Source of the DNA: Mycolicibacterium sp. P9-22
GTDB lineage: Bacteria; Actinomycetota; Actinomycetes; Mycobacteriales; Mycobacteriaceae
Length of the DNA: 64,000 nucleotides
Assembly: GCF_008329585.1 (NCBI RefSeq)
Contig: NZ_NPKP01000010.1
Span: 62,001-126,000 of the forward strand
Reading direction: 5' to 3'
The notes beneath the pieces are model-generated. The model did not search any database. It worked only from the letters and a program-made list of their open reading frames with translations, and was not told the origin of the DNA. The first letter of the stretch is position 1; each line of letters starts with the position of its first letter. This document shows, piece by piece, positions 19,141 through 26,758 of the stretch. The position numbers and the translations under genes were made by a program.

Positions 19141-20190
19141 ATGGCGTTGCGGGTTGTGCAGTGGGCCACGGGTGGCGTCGGCGTAGCCGCCATCAAGGGA
19201 GTGCTCGAACACCCCGACCTGGAACTGGTCGGCTGCTGGGTGCATTCGGAGGCCAAACACGGCCGCGATGTCGGGGAACTCATCGGCGGTGCGCCCCTCG
19301 GCATCGCCGCGACCAGCAACGTGGAGGAGATCCTGGCTCTGGACGCGGACGCGGTCATCTACGCACCGCTGATCCCCAACCCCGACGAGGTGGCGGCCTT
19401 GCTGCGCTCGGGCAAGAACGTCGTCACCCCGGTCGGCTGGGTCTATCCGAGCGCGAAACAGGCCGCACCGCTGCGGGAGGCCGGTCTGGCGGGTGGCACG
19501 ACGCTGCACGGCACCGGCATCGCACCCGGCGGTATCAGCGAGAAGTTCCCGCTGTTGTTCTCGGTGATGTCCACCGGGGTCACGTTCGTGCGGGCCGAGG
19601 AGTTCTCCGATCTGCGCACCTATGACGCACCCGATGTGGTGCGTCACGTCATGGGCTTCGGCAACACCCCGGACAAGGCGTTGTCCGGACCGATGCAGAA
19701 GCTGCTCGACGGCGGGTTCATCCAGGCCGTCCGAATGTGCGTCGATGCGTTCGGGTTCGATGCCGACCCGAAAATAGTTGCCCGCCAGGAGATCGCCGTG
19801 GCCACCGCGCCGATCGAATCCCCGATCGGCGTCATCGAACCCGGGCAGGTGGCGGCCCGCAAGTTCCACTGGGAAGCCGTGGTCGGTGATGAGGTGGTGG
19901 TGCGGGTGACGGTCAACTGGCTGATGGGTGAGGAGAATCTGGCCCCGGCATGGGATTTCGGGCCCGAGGGGCAGCGTTACGAGATGGAGGTTCGCGGCAA
20001 CCCCGATTTCACGGTGTCCATCAAGGGTTTCCAGGGCGAGGTGGGCGAGGACGGCCCAGAGCCTGGTGTCGTCGCCACCGCCGCGCACTGCGTCAACTCC
20101 ATCCCCGCGGTCTGTGCCGCACCGCCCGGGGTGGTGACCTATCTGGATCTGCCGCTGTTCAGTGCCAAGGCCGCACCCGGGCTGAGATAG
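19141..20190 (+). CDS. DapB-like NAD(P)-binding reductase (Rv1059-like)
   Basis: A 349-residue protein with an N-terminal Rossmann fold (VVQWATGGVGVAAIKG, ADAVIYAPLIPN) of the dihydrodipicolinate-reductase-like type, and a C-terminal dimerisation/catalytic domain. These long mycobacterial members are not the lysine-pathway DapB (about 245 residues); they are linked with lipid or sterol oxidation by context only. AAAGGG precedes the ATG at 19141. The KstR-type box directly upstream suggests sterol-responsive expression. Confidence 0.82.
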   Translation: MALRVVQWATGGVGVAAIKGVLEHPDLELVGCWVHSEAKHGRDVGELIGGAPLGIAATSNVEEILALDADAVIYAPLIPNPDEVAALLRSGKNVVTPVGWVYPSAKQAAPLREAGLAGGTTLHGTGIAPGGISEKFPLLFSVMSTGVTFVRAEEFSDLRTYDAPDVVRHVMGFGNTPDKALSGPMQKLLDGGFIQAVRMCVDAFGFDADPKIVARQEIAVATAPIESPIGVIEPGQVAARKFHWEAVVGDEVVVRVTVNWLMGEENLAPAWDFGPEGQRYEMEVRGNPDFTVSIKGFQGEVGEDGPEPGVVATAAHCVNSIPAVCAAPPGVVTYLDLPLFSAKAAPGLR

Positions 20191-21243
20191 TCAGGGCTGC
20201 ACCAAAATCCGGATCGGGTCACCGTCGGCGCGCTCCAGCTTCTCGATCCCGGCCGCCACCTCCTCCAGCGACACGATCTCGCTGATGGACCGGCTGACAT
20301 CGAGGCGCCCCAGCGAGACCAGGTTGGCCAACGTCGCGATATCGGCGTTCTGATAGCCCAGATGACCCAGCACCTGCTTGCGGGTCAGGTTGAAGAACGA
20401 GGTGGGCCCGATACTCGGTGCGTCGGCGCTCATGCCGACCCCGACCAGCCGTCCGCCCATCGTCAGAGCGGCCAGTGCCTGATCAAAGGTGGAGCCCAGA
20501 CCGACTGCGTCGAAGGCGATGTCGAGGCCGCGGCCGCCGGTGAGTTCGGCGATCTTCTCGCCCAGCGCATCATCGCGGGCGTCGAAGGCGTAGTCGGCGC
20601 CCAGTGCGAGCGCGCGATCCAGTACGGCCGGTTTGATGTCGACGGCGATGATGGGCGCCGCCCCGACCAGCCGCGCCAGCTGGACGATATGGGTGCCGAC
20701 CCCGCCGACACCCCACACGCCGACCGACTCGCCGATGCCCACCTTCCCGGTGCGCACCACTGCGCCGTAGGGGGTGGAGACGGCATCGGCCAGAATCGCG
20801 GCCTGCTCGAGTGGCACATTGTCGGGAACCCGGGTCAGCCCGAACGCCTGCGCGACGGTGTACTGCGCCCAGGCGCCGTCATAGGCGAAGGCCATCAGCC
20901 GGATGCGCAGGCAGTTGCCGAAGTCTCCGCGTGCGCAGTTGGGGCAGGCCTGACAGGGCCTGCCGGCGGCCACCACCACGCGGTCGCCCTCCGCCCAGCC
21001 CGTCACACCGGGCCCGAGTTCGGCGATGGTGCCCGACGCCTCGTGCCCCTGGGTGACCACCGGAACCTGACTGGGAAAGGTGCCGTTGATGAGGCTGAGA
21101 TCCGAGTGGCAGATGCCGCAGAACGCCACCTTGACGAGGACTTCCCCTTGGCCCGGGGTGGGTATCGGAACATCCTCGACGGCAAAGGTTTTGGTGTCGG
21201 CGTAGAACCGTTGGGCGCGCATCGTCTGAGTCTGAGTGCTCAT
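20191..21243 (-). CDS. zinc-dependent alcohol dehydrogenase (MDR family)
   Basis: A 350-residue medium-chain dehydrogenase. Catalytic zinc ligands are Cys in CGICHSD and His-Glu in QGHEASG; the structural-zinc Cys cluster is PCQACPNCARGDFGNC; the NAD(P) site is VWGVGGVGTHIVQLA. Substrate unknown. The start at 21243 (MSTQTQ) has GGGAGC upstream. It abuts the DapB-like stop convergently and is divergent from the SRPBCC gene across 27 bp, so the two may share a promoter region. Confidence 0.88.
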   Translation of the reverse strand: MSTQTQTMRAQRFYADTKTFAVEDVPIPTPGQGEVLVKVAFCGICHSDLSLINGTFPSQVPVVTQGHEASGTIAELGPGVTGWAEGDRVVVAAGRPCQACPNCARGDFGNCLRIRLMAFAYDGAWAQYTVAQAFGLTRVPDNVPLEQAAILADAVSTPYGAVVRTGKVGIGESVGVWGVGGVGTHIVQLARLVGAAPIIAVDIKPAVLDRALALGADYAFDARDDALGEKIAELTGGRGLDIAFDAVGLGSTFDQALAALTMGGRLVGVGMSADAPSIGPTSFFNLTRKQVLGHLGYQNADIATLANLVSLGRLDVSRSISEIVSLEEVAAGIEKLERADGDPIRILVQP

Positions 21244-21270
21244 CTTGCTCCCGTCGCTAGTATGGCCATC

Positions 21271-21744
21271 ATGGCGCAACCCTTGGTGGTCGAGCAATCA
21301 CGGGCGATCCCGCTCGCTCCTGCGGACCTGTTCGCGGGAATGGTGCCGATGCCGCTACCGCAACTGTTCCGTCGCTGGTACGGGCCCATCCCGCCGATCA
21401 AGGAGACCCGCGATCAGACCGGGGACTGGGATGGCGTCGGGCAGACCCGCACCGTCCTGCTCACCGGTGGCGGCAGCATGCGGGAGGAGCTGACCTCCTA
21501 CGACGCGCCGAGGTCGTTCGGCTACACACTTTCGCAGGTGACGGGCCCGCTGGCGCCGCTGGTCGATCACGTCGATGGGGTGTGGATCTTCGATCCGGTC
21601 GGTACCGGCACGAAATTGACCTGGCGCTGGACCATCCATCCGCGCTCGGGGCTCACGTCGGTGGCGCTTCCGGTGTTCGGCCGGTTGTGGAAGGGCTACG
21701 CCCGGCAGTCCCTGGAGGCATTGTCCGATGAGTTGGTGCGCTGA
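21271..21744 (+). CDS. SRPBCC-fold protein (Rv1060-like)
   Basis: A 157-residue soluble protein with the START/polyketide-cyclase (SRPBCC) pattern: IPLAPADLFAGM at the N terminus, then alternating strands (VLLTGGGSMREELTSYD, VDGVWIFDPVGTGTKLTWRW) and a long C-terminal helix. Such folds bind hydrophobic ligands. The start is the ATG at 21271, matching the length I recall for the ortholog; the ATG at 21262 would add three residues. It is followed after 3 nt by the patatin gene. Confidence 0.72.
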   Translation: MAQPLVVEQSRAIPLAPADLFAGMVPMPLPQLFRRWYGPIPPIKETRDQTGDWDGVGQTRTVLLTGGGSMREELTSYDAPRSFGYTLSQVTGPLAPLVDHVDGVWIFDPVGTGTKLTWRWTIHPRSGLTSVALPVFGRLWKGYARQSLEALSDELVR

Positions 21745-21747
21745 CCG

Positions 21748-22596
21748 GTGACCCGTGCGCTGATTCTCGGCGGTGGCGGGCTGGCGGGTATCGCCTGGGA
21801 GACCGGGGTGCTTGCCGGGATCGCCGACGAAGCGCCGAACACCGCGGATGCCCTGCTGAATTCCGGTGTGCTGCTGGGTACCTCGGCCGGTTCGGCGGTG
21901 GCGGCCCAGCTCGGCAGCGGCGCGTCCCCGGCCGAGCTGTACGCCCGCCAGATCGCCGAGGAATCTCATGAGATCGACTCCGGCGTCACCATCGACGACC
22001 TCACCGAGGTGTTTCTGCGCGCGCTCGGCGAAACGGGCAGCACCGTTGAGCGGCTGCGCCGCATAGGCGATATCGCGCTGGCCGCCGACACCGTGCCCGA
22101 ACAGGTGCGCCGCGAGGTCATCGCGCACCGGCTGCCGTCGCACGACTGGCCGGACCGGGATCTGCGCATCACCGCCATCGACACCGCGACAGGCGAACTG
22201 GTGGTCTTCACCCGTGAGTCCGGCGTTGCGCTGGTGGACGCCGTCGCCGCCAGCTGCGCGGTGCCCGGCGCCTGGCCGGCGGTCACCATCGGGTCCCGCA
22301 GGTTCATGGACGGCGGGGTGGGCAGCACGGTCAACATGGCCGCCGCCGCCGACTGCACCGCAGCGGTGGTGCTGGTGCCCGCCGGTGCGACGGCGCCGTC
22401 CCCGTTCGGTGCCGGTGCCGGCGCCGAGATCGCGGCCTTTCCCGGCCTGACGTTCACCGTCTTCGCCGACGATGAGGCACTGGCCGCGTTCGGGCGCAAT
22501 CCGCTGGACCCGCGGTGCCGCCGGCCCTCCGCGGTCGCCGGACGTGCGCAGGGTCAGCGGGTGGCGGCGGCGGTCGGGGCGTTCCTGGGTAGTTAG
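21748..22596 (+). CDS. patatin-like phospholipase (Rv1062-like)
   Basis: A 282-residue patatin-family acyl hydrolase with a Ser-Asp dyad: oxyanion-hole glycines GGGGLAG at residue 8, nucleophile in GTSAG (about residue 49), and DGG (DGGVGS, about residue 190). The start is GTG at 21748. It is likely co-transcribed with the SRPBCC gene, 3 nt upstream. It converges with a second patatin gene, their stops overlapping by 4 nt. Confidence 0.86.
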   Translation: MTRALILGGGGLAGIAWETGVLAGIADEAPNTADALLNSGVLLGTSAGSAVAAQLGSGASPAELYARQIAEESHEIDSGVTIDDLTEVFLRALGETGSTVERLRRIGDIALAADTVPEQVRREVIAHRLPSHDWPDRDLRITAIDTATGELVVFTRESGVALVDAVAASCAVPGAWPAVTIGSRRFMDGGVGSTVNMAAAADCTAAVVLVPAGATAPSPFGAGAGAEIAAFPGLTFTVFADDEALAAFGRNPLDPRCRRPSAVAGRAQGQRVAAAVGAFLGS

Positions 22597-23555
22597 TCGA
22601 GCGCATCCAGGGCGGCCGCGGCCAACTCCTGGCCGATCTCGATGACCTCTTCGGCGCGGTGGTATTCCAGGCTGCGGCAGGCGTTGCGCGGGACCTCGAT
22701 CAGCAGATCGGGCGGGTAGGTGGCCAGCGTGTGCCGGGCCAGTGCCGATTGGGCGATATCGATCGTGCGATTCATGATCTCGAAACTGCCCAGCCGCGGC
22801 AACTCGGGAATTCCGGTGTCGCCCAACGGCACGGCGGCCTCGGCTCCGTCTTCTAGCGAGCTGCTGAACCGGCTCAGCACGGACTTGGCCGCCGGGCTGT
22901 CCATCACCCGCTGCGCCGTAGATGTGTCCAGCAAAGCCGTTGTGCTACGCCACATCCGGCTCAGCCACTCGGTGGTCACCCGGGGTTCGTGTTCGCTCAA
23001 CCGGACCGCCGGATCGCCGCCTGACAAGCTCACCGCGATGGTCAGATCGGCGTTGACGGCCGAGAGCGGGGCCATTGGCAGCGGGTCGAGGATGCCGCCG
23101 TCGGCCAGCAGTCGCCCGTCCAGCACATGCGGGGTGAAGATGCCGGGGATCGCGATGGATGCCCGGATCGCGTGATCGAGTGGTCCGCGCTGCAGCCATA
23201 CCGACTTCCCGGCGATCAGGTCGGTGGCCACCGAGGTATAGGGGATGGGCAGCGATTCGATGGTGACATCGCCGAGGATGTCACGCACCGCGTCGAGGAT
23301 CTTCTCGGCACGCAGCACACCCGGCGACGTCAACGACGGATCCAGCAGCCGCAACACCGCCCGCTGGGTCAATGATCCTGCCCACTGCGCGAATTCGTCG
23401 AGTTTGCCGGCAGCGTGCAATCCGCCGACAAGAGCGCCCATCGAGGACCCGGCCACGCCGACGATCTCGTAGCCACGCTCGTGCAGTTCGTTGATCACCC
23501 CGATGTGCGCGTAGCCGCGCGCACCTCCGCTGCCCAGCGCCAGCGCAATTCGCAT
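22593..23555 (-). CDS. patatin-like phospholipase (Rv1063c-like)
   Basis: A 320-residue member of the RssA/YchK-type patatin family. It has LALGSGGARGYAHIG at the N terminus (oxyanion hole), the nucleophile in GSSMG (about residue 38), and the catalytic Asp in LADGGILDPLP. The ATG at 23555 is chosen because it puts the glycine-rich motif 6 residues in, as in the family. Two patatins of different subfamilies face each other here, as in M. tuberculosis. Confidence 0.87.
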   Translation of the reverse strand: MRIALALGSGGARGYAHIGVINELHERGYEIVGVAGSSMGALVGGLHAAGKLDEFAQWAGSLTQRAVLRLLDPSLTSPGVLRAEKILDAVRDILGDVTIESLPIPYTSVATDLIAGKSVWLQRGPLDHAIRASIAIPGIFTPHVLDGRLLADGGILDPLPMAPLSAVNADLTIAVSLSGGDPAVRLSEHEPRVTTEWLSRMWRSTTALLDTSTAQRVMDSPAAKSVLSRFSSSLEDGAEAAVPLGDTGIPELPRLGSFEIMNRTIDIAQSALARHTLATYPPDLLIEVPRNACRSLEYHRAEEVIEIGQELAAAALDALD

Positions 23556-23602
23556 GCCCCCATTCTGGTGCACCCGCGGTCCCCGTCGGCGAGACTGTGA
23601 CG

Positions 23603-25288
23603 ATGGCAATGGGAATGCCGGGGCGACTGGGTAAGCCCAAGCCGCGCGATGTGCTCTCCGGCCTGGTCACCGGACTGTTCTCCATCCCGGAGGGGATGGC
23701 CTATGCGAGTATCGGTGGCTTCAACCCGGTGGCCGGGATCTATGCCGGCATCGTGCCCGGCATCATCGGATCGCTGTTCGCCCGCACGGTGCTGATGGTG
23801 ACTACCCTGACCAGTGCCATCGCGCTGACCTCGCGCAGCGTCCTGGAGGACGCCGGCCTGGACCCCGCCGACCCGGCCAATATCGCCGCGCTGGCCATCA
23901 TCGTCGGCGTCGTCATGCTGATCTTCGGCCTGCTGAAGTTCGGCTCGATCATGAGCTTCGTCTCCAACGCGGTGATGACCGGTTTCTCCACCGGCATCGC
24001 GGTGCAGATCATCGCCGGTGTGCTCGGCGACGCCACCGGCTACAAGCCCGTCAGCGACAACACGATCGGCAAGTTCATCGACTCGCTCGCCCACATCGGG
24101 TTGTGGCACCCGGGCGCGGCCGCCGTCGCCGCAGGCACCGTCGCGGTGTGGGCGGTGTTCCACTTCATCAAGCCGCTGGAATCGTTCGCCACCCTGCTCG
24201 CCCTGGTGGTTGTCACCGCCGTCGTCGCGGTCGCCGATATCGGCGTCGAAACCGTCGGCGACATCGCGTCGATCGCCAATGCCCTTCCGCCGTTGACCGT
24301 TCCCGACTTCGGGGTGATGCCGCAGCTGGTCATGGGTGGTGTCGCGGTGGCGCTGGTCGCGCTGGCCCAGGCCGCCGGCATCTCCGCGGCGGTACCGAAT
24401 CCGGACGGCAGCCGCACCAACATGAACGGCGACTTCCTGGCCCAGGGCGCGGCCAATGCCGTCGGCGGCATGTTCGGCGCACTGCCCGCCGGCGGCTCAC
24501 TGTCGCGCACCGGTGTCGCGACCTCCGCGGGCGCGCAGACCCGCTGGGCGGGCATCTTCGCCGGTCTGTGGCTCGCGCTGCTGGTGCTGGTGGCCGGTTC
24601 GGCGGCCGAGATCATCCCGATGCCGGTGATCGGCGGGCTCATCCTGGTGATCGGCGCCGAATTGGTGATCGGCCGGTGGCCCGATATCAAGCTGGTCTTC
24701 CGGGTCGCACCCTTGTCGGCGATCGCCATGGTGATCACTTTTGTCGCCACCACCGAGCTGCCGCTGCACACCGCGATCCTGGTCGGTGTCATCACCTCAC
24801 TGGTGCTGTATTGCGCCAAGGCGGCCAAGGCCGCGCAGCTGGTGGCACTGCAGCCGGCCGATCAGAAGGGTGTCTGGCGGATCGTGCCGGTACCGCAACG
24901 CTGCGCCAGCAATGACGTCACGGTGCTGCATTACGCCGGGGTCGGGCTCTTCGCCGAGGTCGCACGGATCGATGAGGAATGGCCGCGCGCAGACGGCACC
25001 CGCAACGCGGTGGTGGTGCTGAGCATGCGCGCGCTGCCCGACGTGCCGTCATCGGTGGCGATCAAGGCGCTGCGCCGGTGGGCCGCCGAACTGACCGCCA
25101 ACCACGGACGGCTCATCATCGCCGGCGTCACCCCCGCCGTCGAGCAGGTGCTGACCCGCGGCGGGCTCGCCGAGGTGCTGGGGCCCGACGGCATCGTGGA
25201 AGGCACCGATGAGGTGCTGGGCGCGCTGAACACGGCCGTCGAGCGGGGCCGGGAGTGGATCGCCGGGCGGCCCTTCGGCTCGCCGTGA
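23603..25288 (+). CDS. SulP family anion transporter with STAS domain
   Basis: A 561-residue SLC26/SulP transporter, carrying sulfate, bicarbonate or another anion across the cell membrane. There are about 10-12 hydrophobic segments (SIPEGMAYASIGGFNPVAGIY is the family hallmark region). The STAS domain is at about 420-545 (NAVVVLSMRALPDVPSSV). The ATG at 23603 is preferred to the GTG at 23597. The gene is not part of the conserved M. tuberculosis order as I recall it and appears inserted next to cysteine dioxygenase and rhodanese genes, which makes sulfate a reasonable guess. Confidence 0.85.
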   Translation: MAMGMPGRLGKPKPRDVLSGLVTGLFSIPEGMAYASIGGFNPVAGIYAGIVPGIIGSLFARTVLMVTTLTSAIALTSRSVLEDAGLDPADPANIAALAIIVGVVMLIFGLLKFGSIMSFVSNAVMTGFSTGIAVQIIAGVLGDATGYKPVSDNTIGKFIDSLAHIGLWHPGAAAVAAGTVAVWAVFHFIKPLESFATLLALVVVTAVVAVADIGVETVGDIASIANALPPLTVPDFGVMPQLVMGGVAVALVALAQAAGISAAVPNPDGSRTNMNGDFLAQGAANAVGGMFGALPAGGSLSRTGVATSAGAQTRWAGIFAGLWLALLVLVAGSAAEIIPMPVIGGLILVIGAELVIGRWPDIKLVFRVAPLSAIAMVITFVATTELPLHTAILVGVITSLVLYCAKAAKAAQLVALQPADQKGVWRIVPVPQRCASNDVTVLHYAGVGLFAEVARIDEEWPRADGTRNAVVVLSMRALPDVPSSVAIKALRRWAAELTANHGRLIIAGVTPAVEQVLTRGGLAEVLGPDGIVEGTDEVLGALNTAVERGREWIAGRPFGSP

Positions 25289-25297
25289 TTCGAAACG

Positions 25298-25720
25298 TCA
25301 GCCGCACTCCGCGTTTGCTGCGGCCTTGGCGGCCATGATGACCGCGGCCTGCTGTCCGGGGGTGAGCTCTGGCCACGGGGTGTTGAAGCTGCCCGGTCCT
25401 GACGCACCGGGGGCCTGCACCGTCTGCAGGTAGGCCTCCACGGTGCCGTTCTGCGCGTCGAACCACGCCCTGGCGGCCAGGCAGGCCTGGCCGTAGCCGG
25501 ATTCGGTGGCGTCCGCGGGCGCGCCGACACCCGTCGTCACCCCGCCCGGTGACACCTGGACCGCGCCGTCGGGAACCTGCTCCTCCTGGGTTTGGGATGA
25601 GCTCACCGAGGTGGTGGTGCTCGGTGTGGACGTGTCGGCGGCAGGCTCCTCGGCGCCGGGCGAGCACCCGCTCAGGAGGGCGGCGGCGGCTGCTGTCACG
25701 AGGATCGGGTAGCGGCGCAT
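25298..25720 (-). CDS. lpqV: lipoprotein LpqV
   Basis: A 140-residue exported lipoprotein. The signal peptide ends in a lipobox LLSGC with the lipidated Cys at residue 19. A Ser/Thr-rich linker (about 25-50) and a helical domain (AWFDAQNGTVEAYLQTV, PELTPGQQAAVIMAAKAA) follow. Function unknown. Length and position match Rv1064c. It is divergent from the cysteine-dioxygenase leader. Confidence 0.86.
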   Translation of the reverse strand: MRRYPILVTAAAAALLSGCSPGAEEPAADTSTPSTTTSVSSSQTQEEQVPDGAVQVSPGGVTTGVGAPADATESGYGQACLAARAWFDAQNGTVEAYLQTVQAPGASGPGSFNTPWPELTPGQQAAVIMAAKAAANAECG

Positions 25721-25748
25721 ACCGCCAATCTATGCAACACTCGCGGCC

Positions 25749-25793
25749 ATGACGGAGGGGACCGGATTTCAGGACTGTTGTCGCGCTGCGTGA
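25749..25793 (+). CDS. 14-residue Cys-Cys leader peptide upstream of cysteine dioxygenase
   Basis: A short ORF, MTEGTGFQDCCRAA, ends 42 nt before the dioxygenase ATG. Tandem TGT-TGT Cys codons are at 25776-25781. No Shine-Dalgarno is visible; an AACACT -10-like element 8 nt before the ATG would allow a leaderless start. The stretch 25767-25774, just before the Cys codons, can pair over 8 bp (two G-U) with 25821-25828, which contains the GGAG ribosome binding site of the dioxygenase. Leaderless Cys-rich leader ORFs that attenuate cysteine-metabolism genes are known in mycobacteria; that this is one is inference. Confidence 0.5.
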   Translation: MTEGTGFQDCCRAA

Positions 25794-25835
25794 GCACCGA
25801 CCACCTACCCGTTTCCGTTTTCCTGGAGTCTCTTC

Positions 25836-26372
25836 ATGGTTGCCCCACTTCTGGCCCCTACCCTTTCGCCCGCGGTCTCGGCACCGACCCGCCTGCGCGT
25901 GCCCGATCTGCTGCAGGCCACCGACCGCTGCGCCGACGACGTGCTGTCGGGGCGCTACGACCGGTTGCTCGCCGGTGGCCGGTTGCCCACCGATGAGCGT
26001 TGGTACAGCCGGCTCTACGGCGACGACGAGCTGGACATCTGGTTGATCAGCTGGGTGCCGGACAAGTCGACCGAGCTGCACGACCACGGCGGATCGCTGG
26101 GTGCGCTGACGGTGGTGTCCGGTGCGCTGCAGGAGACCCGCTGGGACGGGCAGGGGCTGCGTAGCCGTGAGCTGACGGCCGGTGATCAGGCGGGCTTCCC
26201 ACTGGGCTGGGTGCACGACGTGGTGTGGGCGCCTGCCCCGGTCAGGACTGCTGTCACGTTGAGCGTGCACGCCTACTCGCCGCCATTGACCGCCATGTCC
26301 TACTACGGTGTGACCGAGCGGAACACCTTGCGCCGCAACCGCACCGAACTCACTGACGCTCCGGAGGGCTGA
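25836..26372 (+). CDS. cysteine dioxygenase-type cupin (Rv1065-like)
   Basis: A 178-residue cupin expected to oxidise cysteine to cysteine sulfinate with O2 and ferrous iron. Fe ligands are the two His of ELHDHGGS and the His of GWVHDVVW; the RLYGDDELDIWLISW stretch is typical of bacterial type I cysteine dioxygenases. GGAG lies 7 nt before the ATG at 25836. The stop overlaps the rhodanese start by one base (TGATG), so the two form an operon. The sulfinate would yield sulfite, and rhodanese handles sulfane sulfur. Confidence 0.85.
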   Translation: MVAPLLAPTLSPAVSAPTRLRVPDLLQATDRCADDVLSGRYDRLLAGGRLPTDERWYSRLYGDDELDIWLISWVPDKSTELHDHGGSLGALTVVSGALQETRWDGQGLRSRELTAGDQAGFPLGWVHDVVWAPAPVRTAVTLSVHAYSPPLTAMSYYGVTERNTLRRNRTELTDAPEG

Positions 26373-26758
26373 TGAGCAGAATCGACGACGTGCTGGAAGC
26401 GGCCCGCGCCCGGTTGCACCGGGTGGAGGCCGTCGATGTGCCCGCCGCGCTGCACCGTGGCGCGCTGCTCGTCGACATCCGGCCGGCCGCGCAGCGCGCC
26501 GCCGAAGGCGAGGTGGACGGCGCACTCATCATCGAGCGCAACGTGCTGGAGTGGCGCCTCGATCCGACCAGCGATGCCCGCATCCCGCAGGCCGTCGGCG
26601 ATGACGTGGAATGGATCGTGCTGTGCTCGGAGGGCTACACCTCCAGCCTGGCCGCCGCCGCGCTGCAGGACCTGGGGCTGCACAAGGCGACCGATGTCAT
26701 CGGCGGCTATCACGCCCTGGCGGCCACCTCACTCGTCGGAGCGCAGCACGGGGCGTAG
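26372..26758 (+). CDS. rhodanese-like sulfurtransferase (Rv1066-like)
   Basis: A 128-residue single-domain rhodanese. The family frame ALLVDIRPAAQRA (about 32-44) and the active-site loop VLCSEGYTSSLAA with nucleophile Cys near residue 88 are present. It transfers sulfane sulfur, probably cytosolic. It is translationally coupled to cysteine dioxygenase with GGAGGG upstream. Its 3' end overlaps the convergent DUF2319 gene by 30 nt. Confidence 0.88.
   Translation: MSRIDDVLEAARARLHRVEAVDVPAALHRGALLVDIRPAAQRAAEGEVDGALIIERNVLEWRLDPTSDARIPQAVGDDVEWIVLCSEGYTSSLAAAALQDLGLHKATDVIGGYHALAATSLVGAQHGA

Noticed and set aside
25778..25996. A 72-codon frame overlapping the cysteine dioxygenase start in another phase
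   Set aside because: It runs into the dioxygenase coding region with no domain or ribosome site; the short Cys-Cys ORF is the better leader candidate.
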